This document shows positions 1 to 6,306 of a DNA stretch of 6,306 nucleotides, piece after piece; position 1 is the stretch's first letter, and every line of letters begins with the position of its first letter. The DNA comes from Synechococcaceae bacterium Bin_79_3 (lineage in GTDB: Bacteria; Cyanobacteriota; Cyanobacteriia; PCC-6307; Cyanobiaceae), in NCBI GenBank assembly GCA_009914645.1, contig VFLB01000180.1, forward strand, positions 1-6,306, in the 5' to 3' direction. Below the pieces are notes generated by a model that did no database searches, was not told where the DNA came from, and worked only from the letters and a program-made list of their open reading frames with translations. The translations under genes and the position numbers were made by a program.

Positions 1-525
1 AAAGCCTTCTCAATGCGCGCCGATTGGGTAAAGAAAAATCCAAATTCTGCCTTGAGGCTCTTAATGGCGGTTCAACAAGCCCAAAAATGGGCAGATAATC
101 CTGCCAACACTAAAGAAATGGCAGAAATACTTGCTGAAGATAAATATATAAAGGCATCGGTTGAAGATCTCCTGCCAAGGCTGCAAGGTACTGTTGATAA
201 TGGAGATGGTAGAGTTGTTAAAAATAGCCCATATAAAATGTTATTCTGGGCTAATAATGCCTCATTCCCTTATAAGAGCCACGACGCATGGTTTATTACA
301 GAAAATATACGTTGGAACTATCTGCCTAAATCTACAAATATAAAAAATCTTGTGAATCAAGTAAATCGCTCTGATCTATGGAGAGCAGCAGCCAAAGCAA
401 ATGGCTATGGCAATGGTCCAGCAGGGGATTCCAGAGGTATAGAAGTATTTTTTGATGGTGTTAAGTTTGATCCAGCTAATCCCGCAGGTTATCTAAAGAG
501 CCTAAAAATTAAATCAATGAAATAA
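1..525 (+). CDS. nrtA: Nitrate/nitrite-binding protein NrtA, C-terminal part (5' end outside window)
   Basis: This is the solute-binding lipoprotein of the NrtABCD importer, which captures nitrate or nitrite in the periplasm and delivers it to NrtB. The reading frame is open from base 1 (K-A-F-S before the first Met at 13), so the gene enters from the left edge. About 174 residues are present, against roughly 440 for the family. The signal peptide, lipobox and N-terminal lobe are therefore not visible. Family landmarks seen are MRADWVKKNP, LPRLQG, GDGR, SFPYKSHD followed by WF-TENIRW, VNRSDLWR, DSRG and FFDGVKFDPANP near the end. The lysine of PYKSHD (codon 274-276) matches, from memory of the family, the nitrate-contacting lysine of NrtA; the bicarbonate-binding paralogue CmpA has an acidic residue there. 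The TAA stop shares its last base with the ATG of nrtB, so the two genes are probably translationally coupled. Identity is very secure; nitrate specificity is supported by the adjacent narB. Confidence 0.95.
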   Translation, partial: KAFSMRADWVKKNPNSALRLLMAVQQAQKWADNPANTKEMAEILAEDKYIKASVEDLLPRLQGTVDNGDGRVVKNSPYKMLFWANNASFPYKSHDAWFITENIRWNYLPKSTNIKNLVNQVNRSDLWRAAAKANGYGNGPAGDSRGIEVFFDGVKFDPANPAGYLKSLKIKSMK

Positions 526-1376
526 TGTTAGCTACTAAAAGTAAATCAAAACCAAATAAGCCCCCGCTGCCTATTTGGGGTGCCTGGCTTCGGCATCCAA
601 TAACGAAACAAATAAAAGCTCCATTACTTTGCACTGGGGGAGTATTAATTTTATGGCAAATACTCTGCAACGTAACAAATTCTGATTTTCCAGGTCCTAT
701 TCAAGTAATCGCTCAAACTTGGGATCCGTATATAATTAACCCTTTTTATGATGATGGCGGCACGGCAAAAGGTTTAGGCTGGCAAATAATAATATCCCTA
801 CAACGTGTTGCAATTGGCTACAGCCTTGCGGCAATAGTGGGAATAGCCATAGGTTTATCACTTGGCCTGAATCAATTTATACGGCGAGGCTTTGATCCAA
901 TGATTCAGGTATTGCGTACAGTACCTCCGCTTGCCTGGCTACCAATTTCCTTACTGCTATTTCAGCAGGCAGACATTGCTGCAATATTCGTTATTTTCAT
1001 AACAGCAGTGTGGCCTATTGTAATAAATACGGCGATGGGAATAAAAGAAATTCCACAAGACTATCAAAACGTAGCAAGGGTTTTGAGATTGAGAAAAAGA
1101 AGCTACCTATGGGACATAGTTATACCTGCCACCGCGCCATATGTATTTACGGGCTTAAGAATTTCAATTGGGCTGGCTTGGCTTGCAATCGTAGCAGCAG
1201 AAATGCTTAAAGCCGATGGCGGCATTGGCTTTTTCATCTGGGATGCTTACAACGCAGGAGGTGATTCAAGTACTAGTCAAATAATCCTGGCTATCATCTA
1301 TGTTGGTATTGTTGGTTTAATATTAGATCGCATTGTAGCATGGGCTGGCGATAAAATAAGCGGCCCACAGAGATAA
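525..1376 (+). CDS. nrtB: Nitrate ABC transporter permease NrtB
   Basis: This is the integral inner-membrane subunit of the nitrate/nitrite importer, probably acting as a homodimer that receives substrate from NrtA and is driven by NrtC and NrtD. The 283 residues are close to the usual length of about 280. Hydrophobic segments lie near residues 34-50, 88-117, 125-147, 150-172, 208-228 and 252-274, consistent with a BPD-transport (MetI-like) fold. The cytoplasmic coupling loop (EAA motif) spans about 178-212 and includes YQNVARVLRLRKRSYLWDIV and then IPATAPYVFTGLR. Other family landmarks are WDPYIINPF (66-74), LQRVAIGYSL (92-101), LRTVPPLAWLPISL (130-143) and GIGFFIWDAYNAG (233-245). The ATG lies in a TAATG overlap with nrtA and has no clear Shine-Dalgarno sequence, so initiation probably depends on coupling to nrtA translation. 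The N-terminus is Lys/Pro-rich (SKSKPNKPP) and likely cytoplasmic. A CmpB or CynB assignment is less likely given the context. Confidence 0.95.
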   Translation: MLATKSKSKPNKPPLPIWGAWLRHPITKQIKAPLLCTGGVLILWQILCNVTNSDFPGPIQVIAQTWDPYIINPFYDDGGTAKGLGWQIIISLQRVAIGYSLAAIVGIAIGLSLGLNQFIRRGFDPMIQVLRTVPPLAWLPISLLLFQQADIAAIFVIFITAVWPIVINTAMGIKEIPQDYQNVARVLRLRKRSYLWDIVIPATAPYVFTGLRISIGLAWLAIVAAEMLKADGGIGFFIWDAYNAGGDSSTSQIILAIIYVGIVGLILDRIVAWAGDKISGPQR

Positions 1377-1382
1377 GCAAAG

Positions 1383-3344
1383 ATGAACACATTCTTACAA
1401 CTTGATTCTATCGAGCAGAGCTTTAAAAGGCCAGACGGCTCAGTGCTCCAAGCCCTCAGTACGATTAATTTATCAATTGCTTCAGGGGAATTTATATCAC
1501 TTGTAGGCCACTCGGGTTGCGGGAAATCAACCCTTTTAAATATTCTTGCAGGATTATCACAACCAAGCCGAGGGGGCGTGATTTTAGAAGGACGGCAAGT
1601 AACAAAGCCGGGCCCAGATCGCATGGTTGTATTTCAAAACTATTCACTTTTGCCATGGCGAAGCGTACGAAATAACGTTGCGATTGCCCTACGTGAGGTA
1701 AAAAAAGAACTAACAAGAAAAGAGCGTTCTGATCAAACAGATGCAGCATTAGCAATGGTAAACCTTGATACTGTTGCAGATCGAATGCCCGGTCAACTTT
1801 CTGGGGGAATGCGGCAAAGAGTAGCCATAGCACGCGCTTTTGCATTGCAACCAAAACTCTTACTTCTAGACGAACCCTTTGGTGCCTTAGATGCACTGAC
1901 ACGTGGTCATCTACAAAGCCAGCTTATGGATCTTTGCCAAAATGCAGGCATTACAACAGTAATGGTTACCCATGATGTAGATGAAGCGCTATTACTTAGC
2001 GACAGAATAATTCTGCTTACAAATGGGCCAAAAGCGCATATCGGCCGCATCATCTCAGTACCCTTTGAGCGCCCTCGCTGCCGGAAAGATGTTTTAAATA
2101 ATCCAAACTACTACACTTTACGCAACGAGCTACTTGAATTTCTACACGATCAAAAAAAGGTGAGTAAAAGACAGAAGAAAAGCTCATCTCCTGATCTGCA
2201 ATCTGCAACTTCAAAAGATGTATATGTAAAAACTATTCAGCTTGGTTATCTAGCAGGGCTTGATGCCGCGCCACTGCTCGTGGCAAAACAAAAAAATCTA
2301 TTTGAAAAGTATGGCCTAAAAATTAAACTGCTCCAATGCCAAAGCTGGGGCGAGATTGATGATCTTCTTAGATTGGAGCGTTTAGATGGTGCTGCCCTTA
2401 GTGCTGCTCAGCCACTCTCAATGGCAGCAGGAGCCGTGGAAAGCAAATCACTTCCAATGGTGGTGAGCCAAACTCTCAGCCGCAATGGAAATGCTTTGGT
2501 GTTATCAAGCAGCCTAGGAGTAAGTAATATTGAAGAGTTATTACACAAGCTGCGCTCGGGCGATGAATTGAAGCTGGGAGTTCCCGATCGGATATCAATG
2601 GCTGAATTGTTATTGCGCCACTGGCTTGGAGCTCAAGGGGTTGATCCAGAACAAATTTCATGGCAACGCCGCAGCCCAATCACATTGCTAGCTGCTATGG
2701 AAGCAAACCTAATAGATGGCTTTGCGGCAGGGAAATTAAGAGCCTGCCTGGCGAAACATCGCGGCAGCGGCAAAGTTGTGCTCACAGATGCTTCAGTTTG
2801 GCCAAACCATGCAGAAAAAGTTTTAGCATTCAGAGAGGCCTGGGTTGATAACAACCACAACCAGGCTGTTGCGATCACTGGAGCAGTGCTGGAGGCCGCA
2901 AACTTTTGTGATCAAGCAAGCAATAGAGCTGAATTATTGGAGGTATTAGCAGCACCAGAAGCATTTGGCCCACAACTTCTAAAGCCAATTCAAGAAGGTT
3001 TTAGTAATACTGAGCAAAACTTAAATTTAAATGATGCCACAAGTTTACTGCGTTTTAATCGCTACTTTCTTGGCCAAGCCTGCTATCCAGATCCCGCAGA
3101 AGGGCTTTGGGTTCTTACTCAGCTTGCCCGCTGGGGAATGAGTGAATTACCTAGCCATAGGCAAGAATTACTGGATCGAGTTTACGACCGGCGCTTATTT
3201 CTTGAAGCCTGTGAATTAGTAGGCATTAATGATCAAGAACCAAGCAAAAGAGTGTATGAATTAACAAGTGGTGAATATTTCAATGTAGATGATCCAATTG
3301 GCTATTTAAAAAATCTACCATTTTCCGCTCTTAATAGGAATTAA
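1383..3344 (+). CDS. nrtC: Nitrate ABC transporter ATP-binding protein NrtC with C-terminal NrtA-like regulatory domain
   Basis: This is one of the two ATPases of the nitrate importer, a fusion characteristic of cyanobacteria. The 653 residues match the usual length of about 660. The ABC domain (about 1-255) is intact: Walker A GHSGCGKST (42-50), Q-loop Gln85 in FQNYSLLPW, signature LSGGMRQ (139-145), Walker B LLLLDE (159-164) with catalytic Glu164, D-loop GALD (167-170) and switch His197. A basic, Ser-rich linker (about 256-278) leads to a solute-binding-protein-like domain (about 284-620), starting LGYLAGLDAAPLLVAKQK and including SWGEIDD (321-327), LLRFNRYF and EGLWVLTQLARWG (573-585). In the family this domain mediates ammonium-promoted inhibition of uptake, and NrtC is a reported PII contact. 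Pocket-region motifs usually seen in the domain look altered here (see findings). The ATG follows the nrtB stop by 6 bases with only a weak purine-rich stretch upstream. CmpC has the same architecture; the narB context favours NrtC. Confidence 0.95.
   Translation: MNTFLQLDSIEQSFKRPDGSVLQALSTINLSIASGEFISLVGHSGCGKSTLLNILAGLSQPSRGGVILEGRQVTKPGPDRMVVFQNYSLLPWRSVRNNVAIALREVKKELTRKERSDQTDAALAMVNLDTVADRMPGQLSGGMRQRVAIARAFALQPKLLLLDEPFGALDALTRGHLQSQLMDLCQNAGITTVMVTHDVDEALLLSDRIILLTNGPKAHIGRIISVPFERPRCRKDVLNNPNYYTLRNELLEFLHDQKKVSKRQKKSSSPDLQSATSKDVYVKTIQLGYLAGLDAAPLLVAKQKNLFEKYGLKIKLLQCQSWGEIDDLLRLERLDGAALSAAQPLSMAAGAVESKSLPMVVSQTLSRNGNALVLSSSLGVSNIEELLHKLRSGDELKLGVPDRISMAELLLRHWLGAQGVDPEQISWQRRSPITLLAAMEANLIDGFAAGKLRACLAKHRGSGKVVLTDASVWPNHAEKVLAFREAWVDNNHNQAVAITGAVLEAANFCDQASNRAELLEVLAAPEAFGPQLLKPIQEGFSNTEQNLNLNDATSLLRFNRYFLGQACYPDPAEGLWVLTQLARWGMSELPSHRQELLDRVYDRRLFLEACELVGINDQEPSKRVYELTSGEYFNVDDPIGYLKNLPFSALNRN
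3336..3340 (+). promoter_or_regulatory. Ribosome binding site for nrtD
   Basis: AGGAA lies inside the last codons of nrtC, with its AGGA core 7 bases upstream of the nrtD ATG at 3347. It is the clearest Shine-Dalgarno match at any gene start in the window. It supports the ATG at 3347 as the real start, and allows nrtD to be initiated independently as well as by coupling to the nrtC stop 2 bases away. Confidence 0.6.
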
Positions 3345-3346
3345 AA

Positions 3347-4159
3347 ATGACATTATTACAAGGCCAGGGGCTTGGGGTGGAATTCCTAAATCTAGGAAAA
3401 GTTTTTGGCAGTAAAGAAAGCCAAGTTGTTGTTCTACAGCAAATCAATCTTTCGGTGGCGCCTGGTGAATTTGTATGCGTAATCGGCCATTCCGGTTGCG
3501 GAAAAAGTACCCTGCTAAATACATTATCCGGCTTTGAGAAAGCAAGTACTGGATCGGTTTTAGTGGGTGACATTCCAGTTCAGAGCCCTGGTCCAGATAG
3601 AATGGTAGTGTTCCAAAACTATTCCTTGTTACCTTGGAAAAGCGCCTTAAATAATGTTGCTTTGGGGTTGCGAGCAATCAGCCCAAATGATTCAAAACAA
3701 AAAATAATTGCAGACGCTGAGGCAATGCTTGAAATTGTTGGGCTAGGTGATTCAATGCATCTCTTCCCAAATGAACTAAGTGGCGGCATGCGCCAGAGAG
3801 TTGCTATCGCACGAGCTATGGCTATCAAACCTCCAGTATTAATTCTTGATGAACCATTTGGAGCGCTTGATCCAATTACAAAAGAAGAATTACAAGAAGA
3901 GCTCCTAGCACTATGGAGGCAGCAACGCTGCACTGTATTAATGATTACCCATGATATTGATGAAGCCCTTTTCCTTGCTGACCGTGTAGTAATGCTCACC
4001 AATGGGCCTGAAGCAACCATCGGAGAAATTCTAGAAATTCCTTTTAATCGCCCCCGCGATAGAGACGAATTAACTCGTGATCAGCGCTACGGGAAATTAC
4101 GAAACCGAGCCCTTGAATTTCTCTTTGAAAGCCAAGGTGAAGGTTCAAACTTGTCTTGA
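3347..4159 (+). CDS. nrtD: Nitrate ABC transporter ATP-binding protein NrtD
   Basis: This is the second, single-domain ATPase of the nitrate/nitrite importer, expected to pair with the ABC half of NrtC at the cytoplasmic face of NrtB. The 270 residues are normal for the family. All motifs are intact: Walker A GHSGCGKST (47-55), Q-loop Gln90, signature LSGGMRQ (144-150), Walker B VLILDE (164-169) with Glu169, D-loop GALD (172-175) and switch His202 in MITHDIDEA. The C-terminal segment with LTNGPEATIG, RPRDRDEL and LRNRALEFL is shared with the end of the NrtC ABC domain, showing that the two are paralogues. The ATG is 2 bases after the nrtC stop and has an AGGAA ribosome binding site. The last five codons (through the TGA stop) overlap the 3' end of narB on the other strand by 15 bp. 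SsuB/TauB-type ATPases are related, but the neighbours fix the assignment. Confidence 0.95.
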   Translation: MTLLQGQGLGVEFLNLGKVFGSKESQVVVLQQINLSVAPGEFVCVIGHSGCGKSTLLNTLSGFEKASTGSVLVGDIPVQSPGPDRMVVFQNYSLLPWKSALNNVALGLRAISPNDSKQKIIADAEAMLEIVGLGDSMHLFPNELSGGMRQRVAIARAMAIKPPVLILDEPFGALDPITKEELQEELLALWRQQRCTVLMITHDIDEALFLADRVVMLTNGPEATIGEILEIPFNRPRDRDELTRDQRYGKLRNRALEFLFESQGEGSNLS

Positions 4160-6274
4160 AATTGATACGGCAGCAGCCTTAAGTTCAGGCTGTTTGGAAT
4201 GGGGGCAACCCAATTCATGCATTAAACGATTTGCTTCGCAGTGGTTTAGTTGAGATGCGCCCCAATGCATTGGTAAAAACACAGTTCCCGGCCTGATCTT
4301 TTTAGATATCTGTACCCGAGCGCAGACCATTCCTCGCCTTGAGCGAATTTCAGCCCAGTCGCCTTCATTTAAACCAACACGCTCAGCATCAAGGGGGTTC
4401 ACCTCTAAAAGCGCCTCGGGATGCAGTTGCATAAGTTTTGGCACCAATGCAGTGCGGGTCATGGTGTGCCAATGCCCCAGATAACGACCCACCGTAAGTA
4501 TCAGTGGATAGGCATCACATGGAGGTTCAGCAAGTCCAAATGGGGGGTCCCACAACAAGCGAGCTCTGCCCGATCTAGTGGGAAAACGTTTGTCGCAATA
4601 AAGCCTTGCCGCGCCTCCACCTGGAGCGGTGTGCAAAGGAAAGGGCCATTGCTGCGGTCCGTGATTAGCCAGTAAAGAGTGGCTTAAACCAGCCATATCG
4701 CATACTCGCCCAGTGGTAATAGCAACAAATTCAGCGTAAACATCACTGCTTTGGCTGTAATCAAAGGCAGAAAAAAATCCAAGCCGTCTGCCCAGTTCGG
4801 CAAAAATTGCCCAATCAGCTCGAGCTAGCCCTGGGGGATCACGGAAGGCCTGGCAAAGAGTTACGCGCCGTTCTGAATTAGTCATCACCCCTTGTTTTTC
4901 GCTCCACTGAGCAGCAGGCAATAACAAGTGAGCAACATCTGCGGTTTCCGTGCCTGCATAAGCTTCACTTAGCACCACAAAAGGACAGTTCTGAACTGCC
5001 GCGCGAACTCGATCTAAGGAGGGAAGGCTTACCAGCGGATTTGTTGCAGCTACCCACCACAAGCCAAGCTCACTTCGCTCCATAGCTTCAACTTGTTGCC
5101 ACACATCTCTACCTGCTTCTGAAGCAATTGATCCTTCTGGAAGATTCCAGTGATGTTCCAGTTCAGTGCAATGCAGTGGGTCTGTAACAGTGCGATATCC
5201 AGGCAAAAGCTGACTCAAGCCACCTGCTTCTCGCCCCCCCATGGCATTGGGCTGGCCTGTGAGAGAAAAAGGTCCTGCCCCAGGTTTACAAATTTGACCA
5301 CTAATAAGATGCAAATTAATAATTGCGCTCACCGTGGCACTACCTTCAACACTTTGATTCACCCCCATAGACCAAGCGCTTAAAACCGCATCACTGGCTT
5401 GCCAATACTCTAATAATTCATACAATTGTGATTGATCAATGCCACAAATATCACTTACTCGTTGCGGTGTATAAGCAAACAACTGATCAGTTAGCTCGGC
5501 GTAACCGTGGGTGGCTGCAGCAACAAAACCATGGTCAATGATGTTGTTGCTTACTAACAACTGAGCAATACCATGTAGTAGAACCAGATCAGTGCCGGGT
5601 TTAATGGCCAAATGCAGATCCGCATCTGAGGCAGTTGCAGTACATCGGGGATCCACAACAATAATCCTAAGATCATTGGGATTACGGCGTTTGCGTTTCA
5701 TCAAACGTTGCCATAAAACAGGATGACACTCAGCTGTATTTGTACCAATTAATAACACCAGATTCGCCACATCCAAATCGTCGTAGCAACAGGGCGGGCC
5801 ATCAGAACCAAGGCTGCGGCTATAGCCAGCCACTGCCGAACTCATGCATAGCCGTGAATTAGCGTCAAAGTGATTGCAACCTAAATAACCCTTAAAAAGT
5901 TTTTGAGCAAGGTAATAATCTTCAGTTAAGAACTGACCAGAACCATATACAGCCAATCCAGAAGGGCCTTTTGTAGCCAGAATTTTCTGAATCTGTGCAA
6001 CTAATAGCTCAAAAGCCTGATCCCATGAGATGGGGGTAAAAGGCTGATCAAGTTGTTCTCTCCATAGGGGCGCAGTAAGGCGGTTTTGGTGAAGGGTGGC
6101 CCCAACAGTGGCGCCTTTAACGCATACCTGGCCAAGAGAGGAGGGGTGTTTGCGATCACCCCGAGCACTCCATGAAGGGGAATTTGAAGCTTCTTTAGGT
6201 GGAAATAATTCCAAACCACAGCCAACACCGCAGTAGGGGCATTGCCCTAAAAAGGGTGCGGCGCTAGTTACCAC
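4145..6274 (-). CDS. narB: Ferredoxin-nitrate reductase NarB (assimilatory, molybdenum bis-MGD)
   Basis: This cytoplasmic enzyme reduces nitrate to nitrite, using reduced ferredoxin (or flavodoxin). The product is 709 residues, against about 710-740 for the family. The N-terminal [4Fe-4S] motif is Cys12, Cys15, Cys19 (CPYCGVGC) and Cys51 (CVKGATVG). Lys53 sits where related enzymes have the conserved lysine between cluster and cofactor. Cys143 in DANSRLCMSSAVAG is the expected Mo ligand. Further cofactor-binding landmarks are LIGTNTAECHP (175-185), WSMGVNQSVEG (301-311), LTGQPNAMGGREAGG (338-352), LLPAAQWSEKQGVMTNSERR (451-470) and the molybdopterin-dinucleotide-binding domain from about 590, including PMHWG (668-672). 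No Tat signal and no C-terminal extra Fe-S domain are seen, which separates it from NapA and from NasA-type enzymes. The start used is GTG. The frame stays open upstream to the window edge, so a start beyond 6306 is possible. The gene is convergent with the nrt operon and needs its own promoter, which is outside the window. Confidence 0.95.
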   Translation of the reverse strand: MVTSAAPFLGQCPYCGVGCGLELFPPKEASNSPSWSARGDRKHPSSLGQVCVKGATVGATLHQNRLTAPLWREQLDQPFTPISWDQAFELLVAQIQKILATKGPSGLAVYGSGQFLTEDYYLAQKLFKGYLGCNHFDANSRLCMSSAVAGYSRSLGSDGPPCCYDDLDVANLVLLIGTNTAECHPVLWQRLMKRKRRNPNDLRIIVVDPRCTATASDADLHLAIKPGTDLVLLHGIAQLLVSNNIIDHGFVAAATHGYAELTDQLFAYTPQRVSDICGIDQSQLYELLEYWQASDAVLSAWSMGVNQSVEGSATVSAIINLHLISGQICKPGAGPFSLTGQPNAMGGREAGGLSQLLPGYRTVTDPLHCTELEHHWNLPEGSIASEAGRDVWQQVEAMERSELGLWWVAATNPLVSLPSLDRVRAAVQNCPFVVLSEAYAGTETADVAHLLLPAAQWSEKQGVMTNSERRVTLCQAFRDPPGLARADWAIFAELGRRLGFFSAFDYSQSSDVYAEFVAITTGRVCDMAGLSHSLLANHGPQQWPFPLHTAPGGGAARLYCDKRFPTRSGRARLLWDPPFGLAEPPCDAYPLILTVGRYLGHWHTMTRTALVPKLMQLHPEALLEVNPLDAERVGLNEGDWAEIRSRRGMVCARVQISKKIRPGTVFLPMHWGASQLNHCEANRLMHELGCPHSKQPELKAAAVSISRQV

Positions 6275-6306
6275 TTTCGATAGGGCAAGAATTTGCCATT
6301 CATAGT

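Noticed and set aside
1298..1624. Antisense open frame of 108 codons opposite the nrtB/nrtC junction
   Set aside because: It sits opposite two well-supported genes, spans their junction, and its translation shows no recognisable domain. It is a shadow of the coding strand.
1492..1902. Antisense open frame of 136 codons opposite the NrtC ATPase domain
   Set aside because: It mirrors highly conserved ABC motifs, and its translation has no family resemblance.
3619..4020. Antisense open frame of 133 codons opposite nrtD
   Set aside because: It is a low-complexity Ser/Arg/Ile-rich translation opposite Walker B and the signature region of nrtD, and there is no independent support.
1..4159. Alternative reading of the transporter as a bicarbonate (CmpABCD) or cyanate (CynABD) system
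   Set aside because: The PYKSHD lysine in the binding protein, the NrtA-style C-terminus and the adjacent narB all favour nitrate/nitrite. Cyn systems lack the NrtC-type fusion ATPase.
4172..4194. Imperfect inverted repeat just after the nrtD stop (CAGCC / GGCTG core, 9-base loop, extendable by a G-T and an A-T pair) as a possible bidirectional terminator
   Set aside because: It lies inside the narB coding sequence, the stem is short and the loop large. No T-run follows on either strand. Chance occurrence cannot be excluded.
4145..6274. Alternative reading of the molybdoenzyme as periplasmic NapA, NasA-type nitrate reductase or formate dehydrogenase
   Set aside because: No Tat signal precedes the Fe-S motif and there is no C-terminal BFD-like Cys-rich domain. 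The DANSRLCMSS context with Cys143 and the nrt neighbours fit cyanobacterial NarB.
1..6306. Search for CRISPR arrays, tRNA/rRNA genes, insertion sequences, riboswitches, NtcA operators or a novel system
   Set aside because: The window is filled by five well-recognised coding sequences with gaps of 6 bases or less. I saw no direct-repeat arrays, transposase fragments or convincing GTA-N8-TAC site in a promoter position.

Overview
The window is an almost gap-free block of cyanobacterial nitrate-assimilation genes. On the + strand are the 3' part of nrtA and complete nrtB, nrtC and nrtD, which together encode the ABC-type nitrate/nitrite transporter. On the - strand is narB, the ferredoxin-type assimilatory nitrate reductase, running towards nrtD. 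NrtC is an ATPase fused to a solute-binding-protein-like domain, an architecture typical of cyanobacteria. The narB product has the N-terminal Fe-S motif and molybdenum-cysteine context of cyanobacterial NarB. Both point to a cyanobacterium. The compact layout and the NarB sequence style suggest a unicellular or picocyanobacterial (Synechococcus/Cyanobium-like) lineage, but the species cannot be fixed from this window.

Layout: nrtA (positions 1-525, 5' end outside the window) overlaps nrtB (525-1376) by one base. A 6-base gap leads to nrtC (1383-3344), and a 2-base gap leads to nrtD (3347-4159). This spacing implies one polycistronic message. narB (4145-6274, - strand, GTG start) is convergent with nrtD, and the two 3' ends overlap by 15 bp. 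There is no intergenic stretch longer than a few bases, so no promoter, NtcA operator or convincing terminator is seen. The control regions of both transcription units must lie outside the window.

How it works together (from family knowledge): NrtA captures nitrate or nitrite on the periplasmic side. NrtB forms the membrane channel. The NrtC/NrtD ATPase pair drives import, and the NrtC C-terminal domain is linked to inhibition of uptake by ammonium. NarB reduces the imported nitrate to nitrite in the cytoplasm. Nitrite reductase (nirA), normally nearby, is not present here.

I found no undescribed system. The points most worth a second look are the inverted, overlapping narB (in the classical cyanobacterial operon narB follows nrtD on the same strand), apparent loss of conserved ligand-pocket residues in the NrtC regulatory domain, and the uncertain narB start.
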